Below are positions 1 through 12,589 of a stretch of DNA of 64,000 nucleotides, in pieces (position 1 is the first letter of the stretch; the number at the start of each line of letters is the position of its first letter). The notes beneath the pieces are model-generated. The model made no database searches. It worked only from the letters and a program-made list of their open reading frames with translations, and had not been told where the DNA came from. The position numbers and the translations under genes were made by a program. Origin of the DNA: Bemisia tabaci (Eukaryota > Arthropoda > Insecta > Hemiptera > Aleyrodidae); contig NC_092795.1 of NCBI RefSeq assembly GCF_918797505.1, forward strand, positions 1,736,001 through 1,800,000, given 5' to 3'.

Positions 1-3000
1 ATTCCATGATTTTTTTCCTATGTTGGAAGATTATTTGATGAACGTTTCAAACAATGGAATTGACCACTTTCCCTCTTGAAAAATAAATTATGCGTAGCAA
101 TTTTGTAATACCACAATCAGGCTACATGGTTTCTGAATTCAGCTATGGATGTGAGCCGTTCAACTCAGGTGAATAAGTAAGTAATTACTGATTTGTCTAT
201 CACTAAAAAAGTTTATCATTAATGCTAAAAACATACTATTTAAAAGGGAGTATTCAAACTTCAAAATTAATTCTAAGGATTCTAGTAGAAATTCTGCGAA
301 TACTATGTGAGGAAGAGGGGACGTTTTTCTTCAGTGATAATCTGTAAAATCCATAACTAATACTTCTGTACTCTCTGAAACCATCAAGAATGAGACATCT
401 CGAAGTGCATTAGAATAAGTGCTTCTTAGCCACACCTTATTACAGCGTGGATAACCAATACCTACTTAGTTACCTCCGCATTTTTATTTATCTCTGCAAT
501 TTGGCGGAAAATCTCACCAAGTGAATTCAGAACTGGACGTATTTATGCTAAATGGAACAATGTGCAAGTGGAAAGATGGGGTGTGCTCGTTAGTTGAGGG
601 CCATAAGAATGAATGGGAATTTAAAAATGCCAGTGACATCAGCGGCAACGATCAAGCCCAGGCAAGCCAGGGAGATGGGTGGCGGAACTCTTTAACTCAT
701 GAGCCCTGTCCACAACGCTCTTGTGACATACCCACGGCTCATGTGTTAGCGCTTAACTCCTTATGATTTAATGTAGAATCCCGCTTTAACATTTTCTCAA
801 AAGGTACTATAGCCACTTTTACATTGTTTCTTATGCAGTTTGTACAGGCACAACCCATCTTCAAACATGCACGAAGTTCCTTTTAGCATAAATACGTCCG
901 ACTTTTGGTAGATATTTGCCTGTTAAAATGAATTGGAGGCGTAGAGCTTTTAGGACATCTCAATCAAGGCAGGATGTTCCTAATTCATTGAGTTTTTTTT
1001 GACAAAACGAAGAAATTTGCATCAGACAATGAAGCTTCGCCCAAAGAGAGGCATCGATTAGGTACATTCTCTGAAGTTCAACTGTAATGTATTTCTGTGA
1101 ATAATTATTGAAAAACTAAGAAAATTTGAGGAGAGAAGAAAATACTTACCTTTGGGGAAGTCCAATAGCAAAATCTTACAGGAAATGGATGGGCCTGGGG
1201 TGCTTCAGAAGTTTGGAATTGAGACTTTTCTGAGCTTAAAACTTGTACAATAATACTTTCAGAAAATTAGGTCTTGAGAAGTATTCAATGAGCAAATGAA
1301 TCACATAAGTCATGTTCAAAAATTTAAGTATATCATGGGTAAAGCTTGACACAGGGACATGAACAATAATCACCACGTTAATTTAAACTCAAACCGGAAC
1401 GTAAACAGGTAAAAGATAACCGTCAGTCATGAGGAAAAAACAATCATTTTTTGCAGACTGTATGAACAGTACAAGTATGTTCTCTTTGGAGGTCCCGCTT
1501 AAAAGTTTTGGGGTGCTTTGCTTACGTCATTCAGTACTTAGCTATGATTGGCTATAAATGAGGGGGTGAAGTGCGATGTAAGCTGGTCCTCAAACATGAT
1601 TGGCTAACTTGTTAGACGTCTTAGGTCATCCTTCCTCCAGTTCACTATTCTTGCCAATACCTTTCCGCATTGTTATTGTTTTGTGAGTCAGTTTATTTAA
1701 AAAGTCCGTAAATTGAATTAATTTTAAGTTCATATAAGTTTAACTTTAGTTTCTCCGTCTGCAGAATATCGGAGATTATAAAGTGTAGCCTTTCATGTGT
1801 TAAAAAAGACGTTTTCCCGTCTATTATGAGACAGAATTTCATGTTATTTCTGTCCAAAGATTACGAACTACCTTGAGAGGATGGCTGTCCTTGCCATTTA
1901 AATCCTCAATAATAATAATCTGAAACATTTAGGCTGATCAGAAATGAAGTGACCGCGTTTTTTTTTAGACTGATTTTTGCTCCTCATCATCGAAGGAGTC
2001 ATTAAGGTGAGTCTTGCTCCAAAGAACTCAACTTTTCGTAGACATGAGACCAACCTTGATGTGTCGAGGGAGTGATCTCCAAAGTAAACTAACCTCTGTT
2101 TTTCCTGCAGTATCACAACCCATAAAACTCCTCTAATCAAAATTTTTTACCCACAGTAAATTGACCAGATTTCCCACGCAATTATTTCAAAGCCCTAAAC
2201 AGTTGGAAGAGGTTTACACTCCGACGAAGATTTTTATTTGTTGGTTGATTGAACGCAAATTTATTTATTCATTTTAGAAGAAAAAATGTTTACAAGAGAA
2301 AAAAATTCTTACATACATTCTTTACAAATTCCTATCCCATGTATCTGTTGTCTAAAACTTTGTAGAATACCATGTTGCGAGCACTTTTGTCATAGTGCGC
2401 TTTCTCTCAACCATTTCATTCCATGAGATATTGCGTAAGTAGTGCCGGGATTTGGTGACACCCAAGGCGGAATTGAAACTCCAACCATGCCAGAAGAAAG
2501 GCAAGAACTTTCACCCTTTAAGCTCCATTTTACTTTCTTATCCATGTTATCTGAAGATCAAGGTAGTGCTTGCATGCTTACCTTGTCCGTGTACTAGGAT
2601 CAGATGCGCTCTCTCTGTCAGTGTATAATCTCTTGTTAAATATGCACATTGCTGGAAGGCGACAGTGAAACTGTCTCTTTAGTTTAAATAGTTCTACAGG
2701 AAGGAAAATTCAGGTAAAGGCTTCTAAAAATTTGGAGTCAAAGTGTCGGATTCACTAACTATGACACTGAGATTGTAGGGAAGCAGAGGTTCCATCAGGC
2801 AGCAGCAAGTTTTCCAGCGCAAAACATATAGATTCGATTGGGAGACTGATGTCACCCCAATTTATACTCAATCAAGGTTCATTCCCAGTCTAACCTAGGC
2901 TCGAAGACCATTGTTGTGACCTAGCTATCGCTGCTGTAGTTTGCTGACTTCTAGACTGGTCATGAGAAAGACTTGATCACTGCTGGATGCTCCAATGTTT

Positions 3001-3091
3001 AAATATGAAGATTCTACAAAATTTTTATTTGCCAAGCATTTTTATCTGTTTGATGTAATGTAATTCAATTTCATTTTGCTTTTTCTGCAGG
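1..3091. other. Non-coding region upstream of the PP2C gene
   Basis: Apart from the candidate promoter near 1550, no coding exon could be supported. Short open frames at 521-766 (+) and 1898-2140 (-) show no family resemblance, no splice support and no compositional signal of coding. Confidence 0.5.
1500..2010 (+). promoter_or_regulatory. Candidate promoter / 5' non-coding exon of the PP2C gene
   Basis: The acceptor at 3089-3090 requires an upstream exon. At 1545-1560 an ATTGGC box (inverted CCAAT) directly precedes TATAAAT, and another ATTGGC follows near 1600. Two plausible donors follow: GTGAGT at 1683 and the better AAG/GTGAGT at 2006/2007. This is inference from motifs only. RNA 5' ends would be needed to choose between them. 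Confidence 0.3.
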
Positions 3092-6000
3092 ATGGGGCAA
3101 ACGTTGGCAGAGCCTGTAACAGAGAAGGAATCGGAGTGTTGTCAGAACAATCAATTCAAAGTCGGATCAAGTTGTATGCAAGGATGGCGTGTGAATATGG
3201 AAGATGCGCATACCCACATCCTCTCCTTACCAGATGATACAGGAACAGCATTTTTTGGTGTCTACGACGGCCACGGAGGTAAGTAATCATGCCATGCTAT
3301 GTTTGGACAACTACCATCTTCAAGTCTGTTTATCCCATTTAAGTTATATCCAAAATCATTGTTTTCTCACATAATTAGGTAGGTAAGTCCAAAATAATTT
3401 GAAGTTGTCTTGGTCTCAGTGACTTGCAGCTTCTCCGCTTGATATACGTTATGCTGTTGGTTGCTGCCATAAAATTTTCAGCTTGTTGAAATGATGAGAA
3501 GAATAATATATGTTGAAGGAAGATGGTTAAGAATATTAGCTCCTACATAAATTGATTATACCTAAACAGCCTGAAATAATCCAAGCTGTGGTAGATGTAT
3601 TTGCAGTAAAATTATGTGAATGCTGAGTAGAAAATAAAGGGTCAACAGATTCACACAAAACCAAAAATATAAAATTAGGATCTAAATCAACTATTTTTGG
3701 ATCAAATTAGTAAGTAATCCAAACCACGGTTTGCGACAATTTGGAAAACCTGGAAAGTCGGGGAATTTATGGCAACCTAGATCAGCCAGGAAAGGACTCT
3801 ACAACAAAACGGCCAAATTGGCCTAAACACGGAATCCTACAATTTTCCTAGGGATGAAAGAGGGTCTTGCCAGACACTTAAAACTGGTCTTATTTTTTGC
3901 CTTGTATCCCGGGGAAAAGGGGAGAGAGGGGGTCAAAGTCAAAACCTGTAAAGTAGCATAACTTCTCAATGGTACGTCGTAAAAAGATGATCTTGGTGTC
4001 AAAATTTCCCGAAAAATGAGAGCTATCAGAATATATGTATAAAATTGATACTATTTCAAAATTTGACCTACTTTTGGGGGCATTATGCAAAGTCCCCCTT
4101 TCATAATTCGTTTTTCGAGATTTTCGGTCGTTAAGTTTGCACAGAGCAAAACAAAAATAATCTTAAATAAAAGTAGAGCGGTTAAGGTTTAAAATAAGCC
4201 CAAGTTCATCTTGGGGAAACAATTAGAAGCGGAGTTATGAGACTTCAAAGGTGGCGCGGCGCGCGGGAACCTTGTATGTTCCGAATCTCAAGGTCACCTG
4301 CGCCCTCGGGATTGCTCGTAAGTGGCGAGTTTTTGTATTTTTATGCTTCTGTAGATTGTATTCAAAGTGAATCATTTAATAGAGATGGAATATTCGGAAT
4401 TTATGGATAGTTCGGAAATTACGGCTACACACACGCGCGCACGCAGCAGTTCCCCTCTTTTTTCCTCACCTAACTTGTAAATCCTTTTTTGAATTCAGGA
4501 TCTTTGGTGGCACAGTATGCAGGAAAGCATTTACACAAGTTCATTCTCAAAAGACCGGAATACAGTGAGAGGAAAATACCGGAAGCCTTGAAATATGTAA
4601 GTTTGTAATGTAATTTTTTTTCATACCTATATTGCTGAATGAGATGTGTTATATTACCTGGGAACAGTCCCCTTTTTTACCATACAATACATGTAGCTGT
4701 ATTATGGATAGTTAGCACAGCATTGTTTGGTCGCAAAAGGGATTAGATGCACTTATTTTAATCCTAGTCAACGAAATAGTTCATCTAAGTTAAATCTTAT
4801 CTTAAAGTGATGGAGTTCTCGTAGTTTTCACTTGACTATGTAATCATGCAGTATTATCACAATGGTAAAACTTTCTAGGTTATCCAATATGATTATTAGG
4901 GACCAAGCTCAAAACAGCGAGGTCTCAAAATGTCTTTGAAAAAATTAAGGCAATATCATTAACCCACAATATCTACCTCTGTCAGATGAGCTTAGTCGCC
5001 ACAGTATTTGGTAGAAAAAACTGATGGAGGTGATCAAACTGCCACGAAAACTACCCCCTTCTCCATGACTCCATGCGGAATGACGCTTGCTTTTATGGGA
5101 ACATCAATAATGAGATTGAGCAAATCGGCTTGCGATCTTAAACTTGGTGTTGAACCTAAATTTCCACGACGAAAGATGACAGTGATGATTTCAGCCCACT
5201 AACTGCAATTTGACGTTGTTATATCACTCATGCAATGTTTTCCTTATCTAAGATTAATTTTCGATGGTTCCAATGTAACCAATAAAACATGACCAAATTC
5301 AAACTTTGCGTTAGTTATCTATTGTATTATACAGCAGGTTTTGCAATTGGTAAATACAGTGTGTTTTATAACAATAGCCAAGTTTGAATGCACACCGCTC
5401 ACTCTAAAGTATCATGCTGATGAACAAAATATCAAGGCTCAGCCTTGTATTCTTCGACCACGGATTCCACAGCCATATTCGTGTGAGGTGTTTGTTCATC
5501 GTCAATAAGCAGGCAACTTAAACCTTTTGCAGCTACTCTAATTTTTAATCAATTTTTCTCTCAGCTAACACAAAAAAAAGTTAGATAATAACTGAAAATT
5601 TGGTTCTCATGATACATTAGACTGGTGCAATAAAAGCAAATAGTATAACTGACTCATTCTAGAATTAGTGAATTTGATGGCAGAAAAATATTAATCTTCA
5701 ATGATAACTGCAAATTGGCTGAATACAGCGAGTCAAAAATACCAATGCTGCATTTCTCTTAATCAAGTATACAGTAGGACTTTGATCTATCGAATTTCAC
5801 GGGGACCGATGTATCGATCCATTAAATCGTTCAATCTGTTAATTTGAATCAGCTTGAAGTCCTTGAAGGGACCAGGCGATGGATCTGTCAAATTGCAATC
5901 CAATGAATTGAGGTCTTAACGTTCATTCAGTGACATTCAATTAATTTTCTCCTTGGAGTGCTACAATGATTTACTTACCTAATTCATGTTTTCCCTCAGG

Positions 6001-9000
6001 GTTTTCTGGATGTGGATGCAGCCATGTTAGAAGATGATGATGTAAAAGAAGAACTCTCAGGAAGCACTGCTGTCACGATTCTCATCAAAGATGGGACCCT
6101 TTATTGTGTAAGTGATTCCCTGTACATCATTATTTCACGCTCATACCTTGTTCTCTGCTCGGTTAATTATTTTTTTTTCTTTATTATTACTCATTGGTTC
6201 ATTACCATACTATAGGTTACTCAATTCATCGCTCCTCCAACATAAGAGCGTATCTTCATTTTCATGTGAGCCACAAAAACATGGAGTCATATTTACAACT
6301 GGGCTTACGTTAAAATGAAGGTACATCCTTACGTTGGAGGAGCGATATATTATGACAGTAGAAAATGTGTACAGAACCCTGCCCAGACCTTATGGGAAAT
6401 GGCTCTCTTTACAGTCTGATAAAACTTGGATTTGTTGTTCAGCTAGTCATTCTGATCTGGAGTTCTCAAGGGGCGAAAGAGATCCCTGGAGAGGTTTTCG
6501 AGATATTCGCCGTTTTATGTGCGAGAATTGAGGTTTTGCTGGCTGAACCATTGTGCGATGCTCCTTGTGCCCTTCCCTTCCAGTCCACTCCGGCCGCTCT
6601 CCACCTCCTCGCCACCCATATCGGAGGCTCGGACTCCGATGCTCAAGAGGCTACGCTCATCATCGCCGAGCCGGGTGATCTTTATCACCGTGAACGTCGG
6701 AGTCCGAGCCTCGGGTATGGGTGGCGGGGAAGCGGAGAGCGGCAGGAGTGGACTGAAAGGGAAGGGCACAAGAAGCACCGCACAATGGTACGGCCAGTGA
6801 AACCTGAATTTACGCACTTAAAAAGGCGAATATCTCAAAAACAGCTCGTGGGATCTCTTTCGGCCCATGAGAACTTTTGATCAGAATGACTAGCTGAGCA
6901 ACATATCAAAGTTTCATCAGATTGTAGAGAGAGCCATTTCCCATAAGGTCTGTGCGGAGTTCTTTGACGTAAAATATACTTCAGTAATTTAATATATTCA
7001 TAATAAATATTTGTGTCCACTCGTCAGAAAAGAGGCCTCAGTTGTCAGAAGTAAATGTCAAAAAATTAATATTTCAGTTCTTAACTGAAAATGCTCTTCA
7101 AACAGTTGAAGTGTAAAACCTTAAAATCGAACCAAAACTTTGTAAAACAATATCAATTATGTGCAACTACTAAGTCAAAGTGCAACCTTCAGTACTAATG
7201 TTTGGTTCTGTTTTAGGCTAATGTTGGAGATTCCAGAGCTGTTGCCTGCGTGAAAGGCAAAGTTGTAGTCTTAAGCGAGGACCATAAGCCCTCAAACGAA
7301 AAAGAAATGGCACGCATTCAACAAGCTGGAGGTTGGGTAGAATTTAACCGGGTCAATGGCAACTTAGCATTGTCACGTGCTCTAGGAGATTTTGTCTTCA
7401 AGCGAAATGGCAAAAAGAAAGTTGAAGAGCAAATAGTCATTGGTATGTTTCACTTTCACTTTTTAAAGTATTTTTCTGTAGCTGAAATTCTTCTTTCAGT
7501 AAAAAGTTCTGTTTTGTATTTTTTTTGTCAGGAACATTAATGCGTTTTAAATTATTTAAATTAGAATTGATGTAATGGTTTGATTCGATCCAACATTTTG
7601 AAGTAGATCACAAGTGGCAGAAGGTAACCAACACGATTACGTCGTTTTCAAATCTGTGCAACTTTTTCTTTGCTTTGAAAAATACTCAATATGTATTTAC
7701 AGCACTATAATTTACATGTCATTTTCATTTACATTTTCCTTTAAAATTAACAATTTTATGGAAAAAAATACAAAAGTTACTAACTATTGTAAGTCATTCT
7801 TACAGATAAAGATGAAGATGCACAATTGTCACAACATTGTAATTGCACCAGTTCCCTCCCGCTAAATGCAATCCAATTATGGGCTGCTTCAAAGAACTAA
7901 AACAATCCTTTCCGTAAAGGGCTTTTTTTCTAGCCTTCTTGCTTTTCTTTTGTCTTATGAAAAAAGAGAATGAAATGCATAAATGAAATTGATAAATAAT
8001 GGTCCTAGTAGCACCCAAGCTGAAAATTTTTTTGAACAAATCCTCTGCCTTTGTTGAATTATTAACAATTATCTGTCAGATTCTCAGTGATTATTGGGGT
8101 GAATTAGAACTTGCAAATGTGTTCAACTACTTTAGCAAAGGACCATTTTTTCACGTAATACAAAACAGCAGCATTAGCCGGTCACTACATGTTTTGCGAA
8201 GTTACACATCAAACTATTGCTAAAGGACTTTGAAGGTTGAAAGTTGGAGGGAAAAGGGTGCAAATTAGCACTGGACACCAGTATATACTGTTCTCTTGTG
8301 GAGTAATGTGAGCTTACTGCTTTTTTTTTTTTAATGGATGTCATTTTTTGTGCCCTCACCACATTCTACCAACTTCTTTTTTTTCAAATAGGACGATTTT
8401 TTTCTATTCTAGTAGAATCATCAAGTTCATTTGAATTGGATTAGCAGAATTTTGAAAGAATTTAACTCTAAAAATATGGTTGTTTACGTTTCCCCTTTCT
8501 GCACTAAGATGGCAGTTTTCAAACCCTTCAATTTAGTTTGCTAAATTTCACTTGTAAGCTCATTTAATAGGCATATTTAATGTGATTAGAATAATCATTG
8601 TTATTTTTAATTAATTTTAATTTTCTTTCTTTCCTTTCCTAGCTGTGCCGGATGTAGAAGTTAGGGAAATAACACCTGACTGGGAATTCATTGTCATGGC
8701 ATGTGATGGAATTTGGGATGTTCTTTCAAATGAGGTCAGTATATCATACTTAAAATCATTTGACTCCTGAAAAATTTTCAAACCTTACCCTAATTGAGTG
8801 GCTTGCATCAAAAACTGTCCAACTCAATTGTTCATGAAGTTTAAAGAGCTTTTAGACAAGACAAAAAATTGAAGGGGTAGTGAAGTGATATTTTTCTTTT
8901 CAAAACCACACTATTAACAGTTTCCACATATCCATAACTTTTTAAATAATAATTCAAACACCTTAAAAATTTGCATGGAGCACCGGAAGTATCATCTTTT

Positions 9001-9867
9001 TAAGTTTGCCAAATGTTTTTGCATTACACTAATCATTGTGGAGGCAAGGGGCCTCAAAAAATCAAACTTTTTCTCTTTGATTCTACTTTTCTTCGTGCAG
9101 ACTTATCTTACCAACTTATCATTCAAATTCACCCAAAATTTACTTTTCAATGAATCTAACCTGAAATTCCAATCCAACTAATCAAAATTCTCATGGTTTC
9201 TCTCTGAATGAATCAGATTTTGATAAAGATATTAAAAATGTTTTCACTTTTCTCTTTGTGACAGCTTAATTTTAGGTAACAAAATTATATTTTCCCAATG
9301 ACAGAGTTCTCAAGCCAGGATATCACAACTTGGCATATAATTTTAACTTGTAGATATTTCAGCAAATCCAAGATGGTGGATGTCATGGTTGAATGAACTC
9401 AAATGGAATGTCCATGTTCGGTTAGGTTTGTAGGTGATATCGTAGATTTTCTGTCTTAATTTACTTTTTCAAAAGATGACTAATCATTGCACTGTGAAAA
9501 TTTATATCAGAATGTCATTACTTTCAAAACTGATAAAAGAAGAAGCAAAGTGTTTAGAACATCGAAATGGAGATACATGTTGTTGTATCTTTTGCAGTCA
9601 GTATGTGTTTATTGAAAATTGAAAATGTTGATTTTGCAGGAGGTAGTGGAATTTGTAAGGGTACGAATCAGTCTTGGAATGGAGCCGGAAGATATTTGCG
9701 AAGATCTTATGACGAGATGCCTGGCACCAGACTGCACAATGGGAGGACTTGGTTGTGATAATATGACTGTAGTAATAATCTGTTGCCTCCATGGCAGACC
9801 GTACAAAGAGCTCCAAGACAAATGCTACGTAGTCCACAATGCAACTAAATCAACTGCAGACTCATAA
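3092..9867 (+). CDS. PP2C-family metal-dependent Ser/Thr protein phosphatase (CG17746-like)
   Basis: Six coding exons: 3092-3278, 4499-4596, 6000-6107, 7217-7442, 8643-8734 and 9640-9867. They total 939 nt (312 aa plus stop). All junctions are GT-AG and phase is continuous. The product is a single PP2C/PPM domain, which removes phosphate from Ser/Thr using two Mn/Mg ions. Visible motifs are GWRxNMED (R33, E37), VYDGHGG (D59, G60), GDSRA (136-139), ACDGIWDV (D228) and GCDNMTVV (D277), so the metal-binding set is complete. Length and sequence match Drosophila CG17746 and the PPM1A/Ptc2-3 group from memory of the family. The MGQ start leaves Gly2 exposed, so N-myristoylation is possible but not shown. 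The exon opens one base before the ATG right after a TTTCTGCAG acceptor, so a non-coding 5' exon must lie upstream. Substrate is unknown. Confidence 0.95.
5771..5915. repeat. Decayed pogo/Tigger-like repeat end in PP2C intron 2
   Basis: Begins CAGTAGGACTTTGATCTATC and carries CGGGGACCGATGTATCGATC, the type of end seen in non-autonomous pogo/Tigger elements (CAGT... with repeated short 'strand-boundary' words). A related sequence is at 60360-60480. The family assignment is from general resemblance only. Confidence 0.35.
6228..6346. mobile_element. Small MITE, family 1, in PP2C intron 3
   Basis: A near-complete palindrome of about 119 bp. The left arm starts ATCGCTCCTCCAACATAAG and the right arm ends with its inverse, CTTACGTTGGAGGAGCGAT. 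The inner parts of the arms carry GAGCC and GGGCTTACGT. The same inner layout recurs at 10985-11086, so the two belong to one family. No transposase is present, so it would be non-autonomous. Confidence 0.7.
6370..6963. mobile_element. Long foldback element in PP2C intron 3
   Basis: About 590 bp that pairs with itself almost end to end. The left arm (GACCTTATGGGAAATGGCTC, then AGCTAGTCATTCTGATC, then AAAGAGATCCC) is matched in inverse order by the right arm (GGGATCTCTTTC, GATCAGAATGACTAGCT, GAGCCATTTCCCATAAGGTC). The centre is a GC-rich palindrome around 6560-6780. The long overlapping open frames on both strands here are a by-product of the palindrome. Confidence 0.8.
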
Positions 9868-10460
9868 AAATAAAATTTCAGGAAGTGTTGAAACAGGATT
9901 CACCGACCATCAGGTATTTCTTTCATTTTACTACCCAAAAAAATTGAATTTTCCCCCTCACCATGATAGACTATTAATTTGACGATTACAGTGAAAAAGC
10001 TGGCCGCAGAAAAAAGTAGATGAGCACCATATGTTACTACATGAAAGTATTAACTACATGCCCTTCATCTGATCTCCCATATCATGTTTTACATGTTTTA
10101 AGTTAAATGAGTTTCTGTTCGGTTTCTCCTTTTGTTACCAGTTCACCTTTTTTCCTAAAAAAAATGTGTAATGTTTGAACGTGATAACTCCTATATTATT
10201 ACTTACCAATAGTATAAATAAAATTGAAGAAATGCCTGAAAATCTTAGATCATTTGACTGGCATGTCACCGCAGGTGAAGATATTGTCAGGGCTATAAAT
10301 ATCTCCCTCGTTAAAATTCTTGCCAGTCATCTACATTGATACTGCTGATCATGGGTAATTTTCTGTGTATTTAATTGTAATCAAAAGTTGCTTTTTATGG
10401 GGTCGTAAATTTCTGAAATAATGTATAGTACCAACCCTAAAGTGCCATACAATAAAAAAA
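9868..10460 (+). terminator. 3' UTR and poly(A) signals of the PP2C gene
   Basis: AATAAA hexamers lie at 9869-9874 (almost on the stop codon), 10217-10222 and 10451-10456. The later two are more likely cleavage signals. The end of the transcript is inferred. Confidence 0.45.
10294..10355 (+). promoter_or_regulatory. Candidate TATA/Inr core promoter downstream of PP2C
   Basis: TATAAATA at 10294-10301 is followed about 30 bp later by CCAGTCATC, the usual TATA-to-initiator distance in insects. An ATG at 10351 is followed at once by a GGTAATT donor-like site. No downstream exon in the right phase could be assigned, so this may be chance. Confidence 0.22.
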
Positions 10461-10984
10461 TCATTATTTTTTAAGGAAATCGTCTGTATTTGTTGTTCGC
10501 TGAAGTTTGTAATTACCATGTTACTATTTTAATTTTAATTCAACTGCATTTAAGCCATATTCATGATGAAAAGAAGTGAATTGTATTTTTACAGTGCAGT
10601 AATATTTTATCTAGCAGAGAAAGCAGATGCATGTAGACTTTTGTCAGTCAAACAGCAGGCTTCAGATTTTTTCTCATTTTCAAACTACCAAGTAAATCGG
10701 TTATGCTGTATCTTATTACAGCTAAGCCAAAGAAAACAGTATCCAGACATTCATGAGTTGTCTATTTTCTTCCACTACTAATTACCTAATTACCTGGAGA
10801 TTTTGTGAATCTTTTTCTTTGAATTTTCTTTGAAATCTAAGCTAGTGTATCAGAAAAGTTCAAGGATTTTTTTTTTATTTTACCTTTGCTCTGAAATGTA
10901 TATTTTGGTGGAGAAAATGTTAAATGTTCATATGCTGCCTTTCCTCAGTTAACAGAGTTATATTCCTCATATTTCATCGTCTCT

Positions 10985-11086
10985 CTGATGTAAGGGCATA
11001 TGTCAATCTCCTTTTGAGCCGTGTTCTCCGTATCACTCCATGCCTTTCAGGGCTTACGTGGAAATAGAGACGTGTCCTTACATCAG
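10985..11086. mobile_element. Small MITE, family 1, downstream of PP2C
   Basis: About 102 bp with inverted ends CTGATGTAAGG and CCTTACATCAG. The centre has GAGCC and GGGCTTACGT as in the copy at 6228-6346, but the outermost bases differ. It is non-coding. Confidence 0.65.
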
Positions 11087-11442
11087 AAGGGCAACGAATT
11101 ATGCTGTAAGTGAATGAACAAGCAGATTAGCTCCCTCCTTTTTGCATTTATATGTTATTGTTTCTATCTGATTTATAGACCATTGAGTATATGAAATTTA
11201 CTGCTGAGGTTATAGTGGCTAATTGTGATCGAAATTCTTAAACTTTTCTTGAAATATCCTTAGCTTGAAAAATTTAAGTGCTCTGTGTATGTATTAATAT
11301 CCCAATACTTACATTTTTTCTTCAATAGGATTTCAGGTCAATGAAAATTTTTGCATCAAAAGCATCTCTCTATCTATTTAATGAAAAGTCATCTGGTCTC
11401 GCTAGTATGAATGAAAAATAATGCCTGTTTTCCTTGATCTAA

Positions 11443-11467
11443 AACACCAAAAAAAAAAAAAAAAAAA
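11443..11467. repeat. Poly-A tract
   Basis: An almost unbroken run of about 20 A residues followed by AG-rich sequence. It may be a retroelement tail or simple repeat. No element body was recognised upstream. Confidence 0.5.
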
Positions 11468-11672
11468 GAAAAGAAAACAAAAGGGTTTTTTATCTGAAGA
11501 GTTGAAAATAACTTCTTTGTATCCTTTCTGCCAATTCAGGCCATTGAAACAGATCTGAAACTGAAATTAAGCTTTATTTGCGTATATGATCATTATGAAC
11601 AGTCAAGACATTCAGAATCGTTAATGTAAATGTGTTTTTAAGTCCATGTAATCATTGTTTTTTTTATTTATC

Positions 11673-11897
11673 ATGGTAAGGAACACTTCTAAGTATCAAC
11701 GACACACATATGTGACTAGTTCAGTTACTGGATCAAACCAGCGCAAGCAACACAACATTCAATGTTTTAAAAGATGTACAGATGCGTTAGGATATGAGTC
11801 CCAAGATTTTTCTACTCTTGCAGAGTCTCATGAAAGACAGCTGTTAGAGAGCCTTCTATACGTTATTTTTTTATTGGCAATTATTTGTGCATTGTAA
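11673..11897 (+). CDS. Unrecognised 74-residue candidate protein with a hydrophobic C-terminal tail
   Basis: An open frame from ATG 11673 to TAA 11897. The first 57 or so residues are polar and Ser/Thr/Gln-rich with three Cys. The last 15 or so (LLYVIFLLAIICAL) form one hydrophobic segment ending at the stop, as in tail-anchored membrane proteins. AATAAA lies at 11901-11906, just after the stop. The last codons also overlap a good donor (GTAAGT), so it could be an exon of something larger. No family is recognised and no upstream exon was found. It may be a chance frame. Confidence 0.22.
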   Translation: MVRNTSKYQRHTYVTSSVTGSNQRKQHNIQCFKRCTDALGYESQDFSTLAESHERQLLESLLYVIFLLAIICAL

Positions 11898-12589
11898 GTA
11901 AATAAAGGCGTTAAAACTGTGTAAATTTAAACTGTACAGAACTAATTGTATTAGCCTAATAAGTAGTCAAAATCAAAATGATCATTTTGTTCTTGAGGTT
12001 CTTTGTATGCTGATGTTCTGTGAACTGAAGTATCATTTACCTTGTGTCTCTCTCTTGAGATTCAAATTGCAGATTTAAGATTAGTATTCTAATTTTCTTT
12101 TTTTATGAGTGTAAATTATCAGCGACTATTGTAAGCCTTTTTTTCGTAATTCACAAGTCAGAAATTCTGTATTCTCAATAAAGGAATAACCAGAGAGAGA
12201 TGGAATATGAAAGAAACTGTTGTAACCACTCTCAGAAGTTGTTTTGAAATTATGTCATGCAACAGAAGCGGAGAGAGTACGGACCTGCACGACAAGGCCG
12301 AAAGCAGGTAAAAGAGGATCTAGCTCAACCTATCGTTGGGCAAAATCAGATGCTTTCTACTTTTTTGGACATTTTTTGATAATTTTGGTAGGCAGTAATG
12401 TTGCCAAAAAATGCTGTTTTGGTTGTCTGTAAGGAGGCATTAAATGAAACATAGTGTTTAGAAAAGAGGGCATGAAAATTCCAAATGTCAGCGTGATAAT
12501 ATTTGCTCAAACTTTTGCAGCAAGGAATCACTATTTTTGGTTCATCCTCAAAGGCTTCTAACTGCATAGGAAAACTATTCGCACAGTTT

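Noticed and set aside
521..766. 81-residue open frame on +
   Set aside because: No family resemblance, no true upstream signal, and the composition is like the surrounding AT-rich DNA.
6365..6880. Long overlapping open frames on both strands (up to 171 residues)
   Set aside because: They lie wholly in the foldback element at 6370-6963. The GC-rich palindrome removes stops in several frames at once, so they are not evidence of a gene.
7614..8362. Several short frames in PP2C intron 4
   Set aside because: They are intronic, AT-rich and unrelated to any family. The real exons on either side join in phase without them.
10563..10781. 72-residue open frame on +
   Set aside because: No recognisable domain, and the sequence is AT-rich. 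A TTTTTACAG inside it looks like chance.
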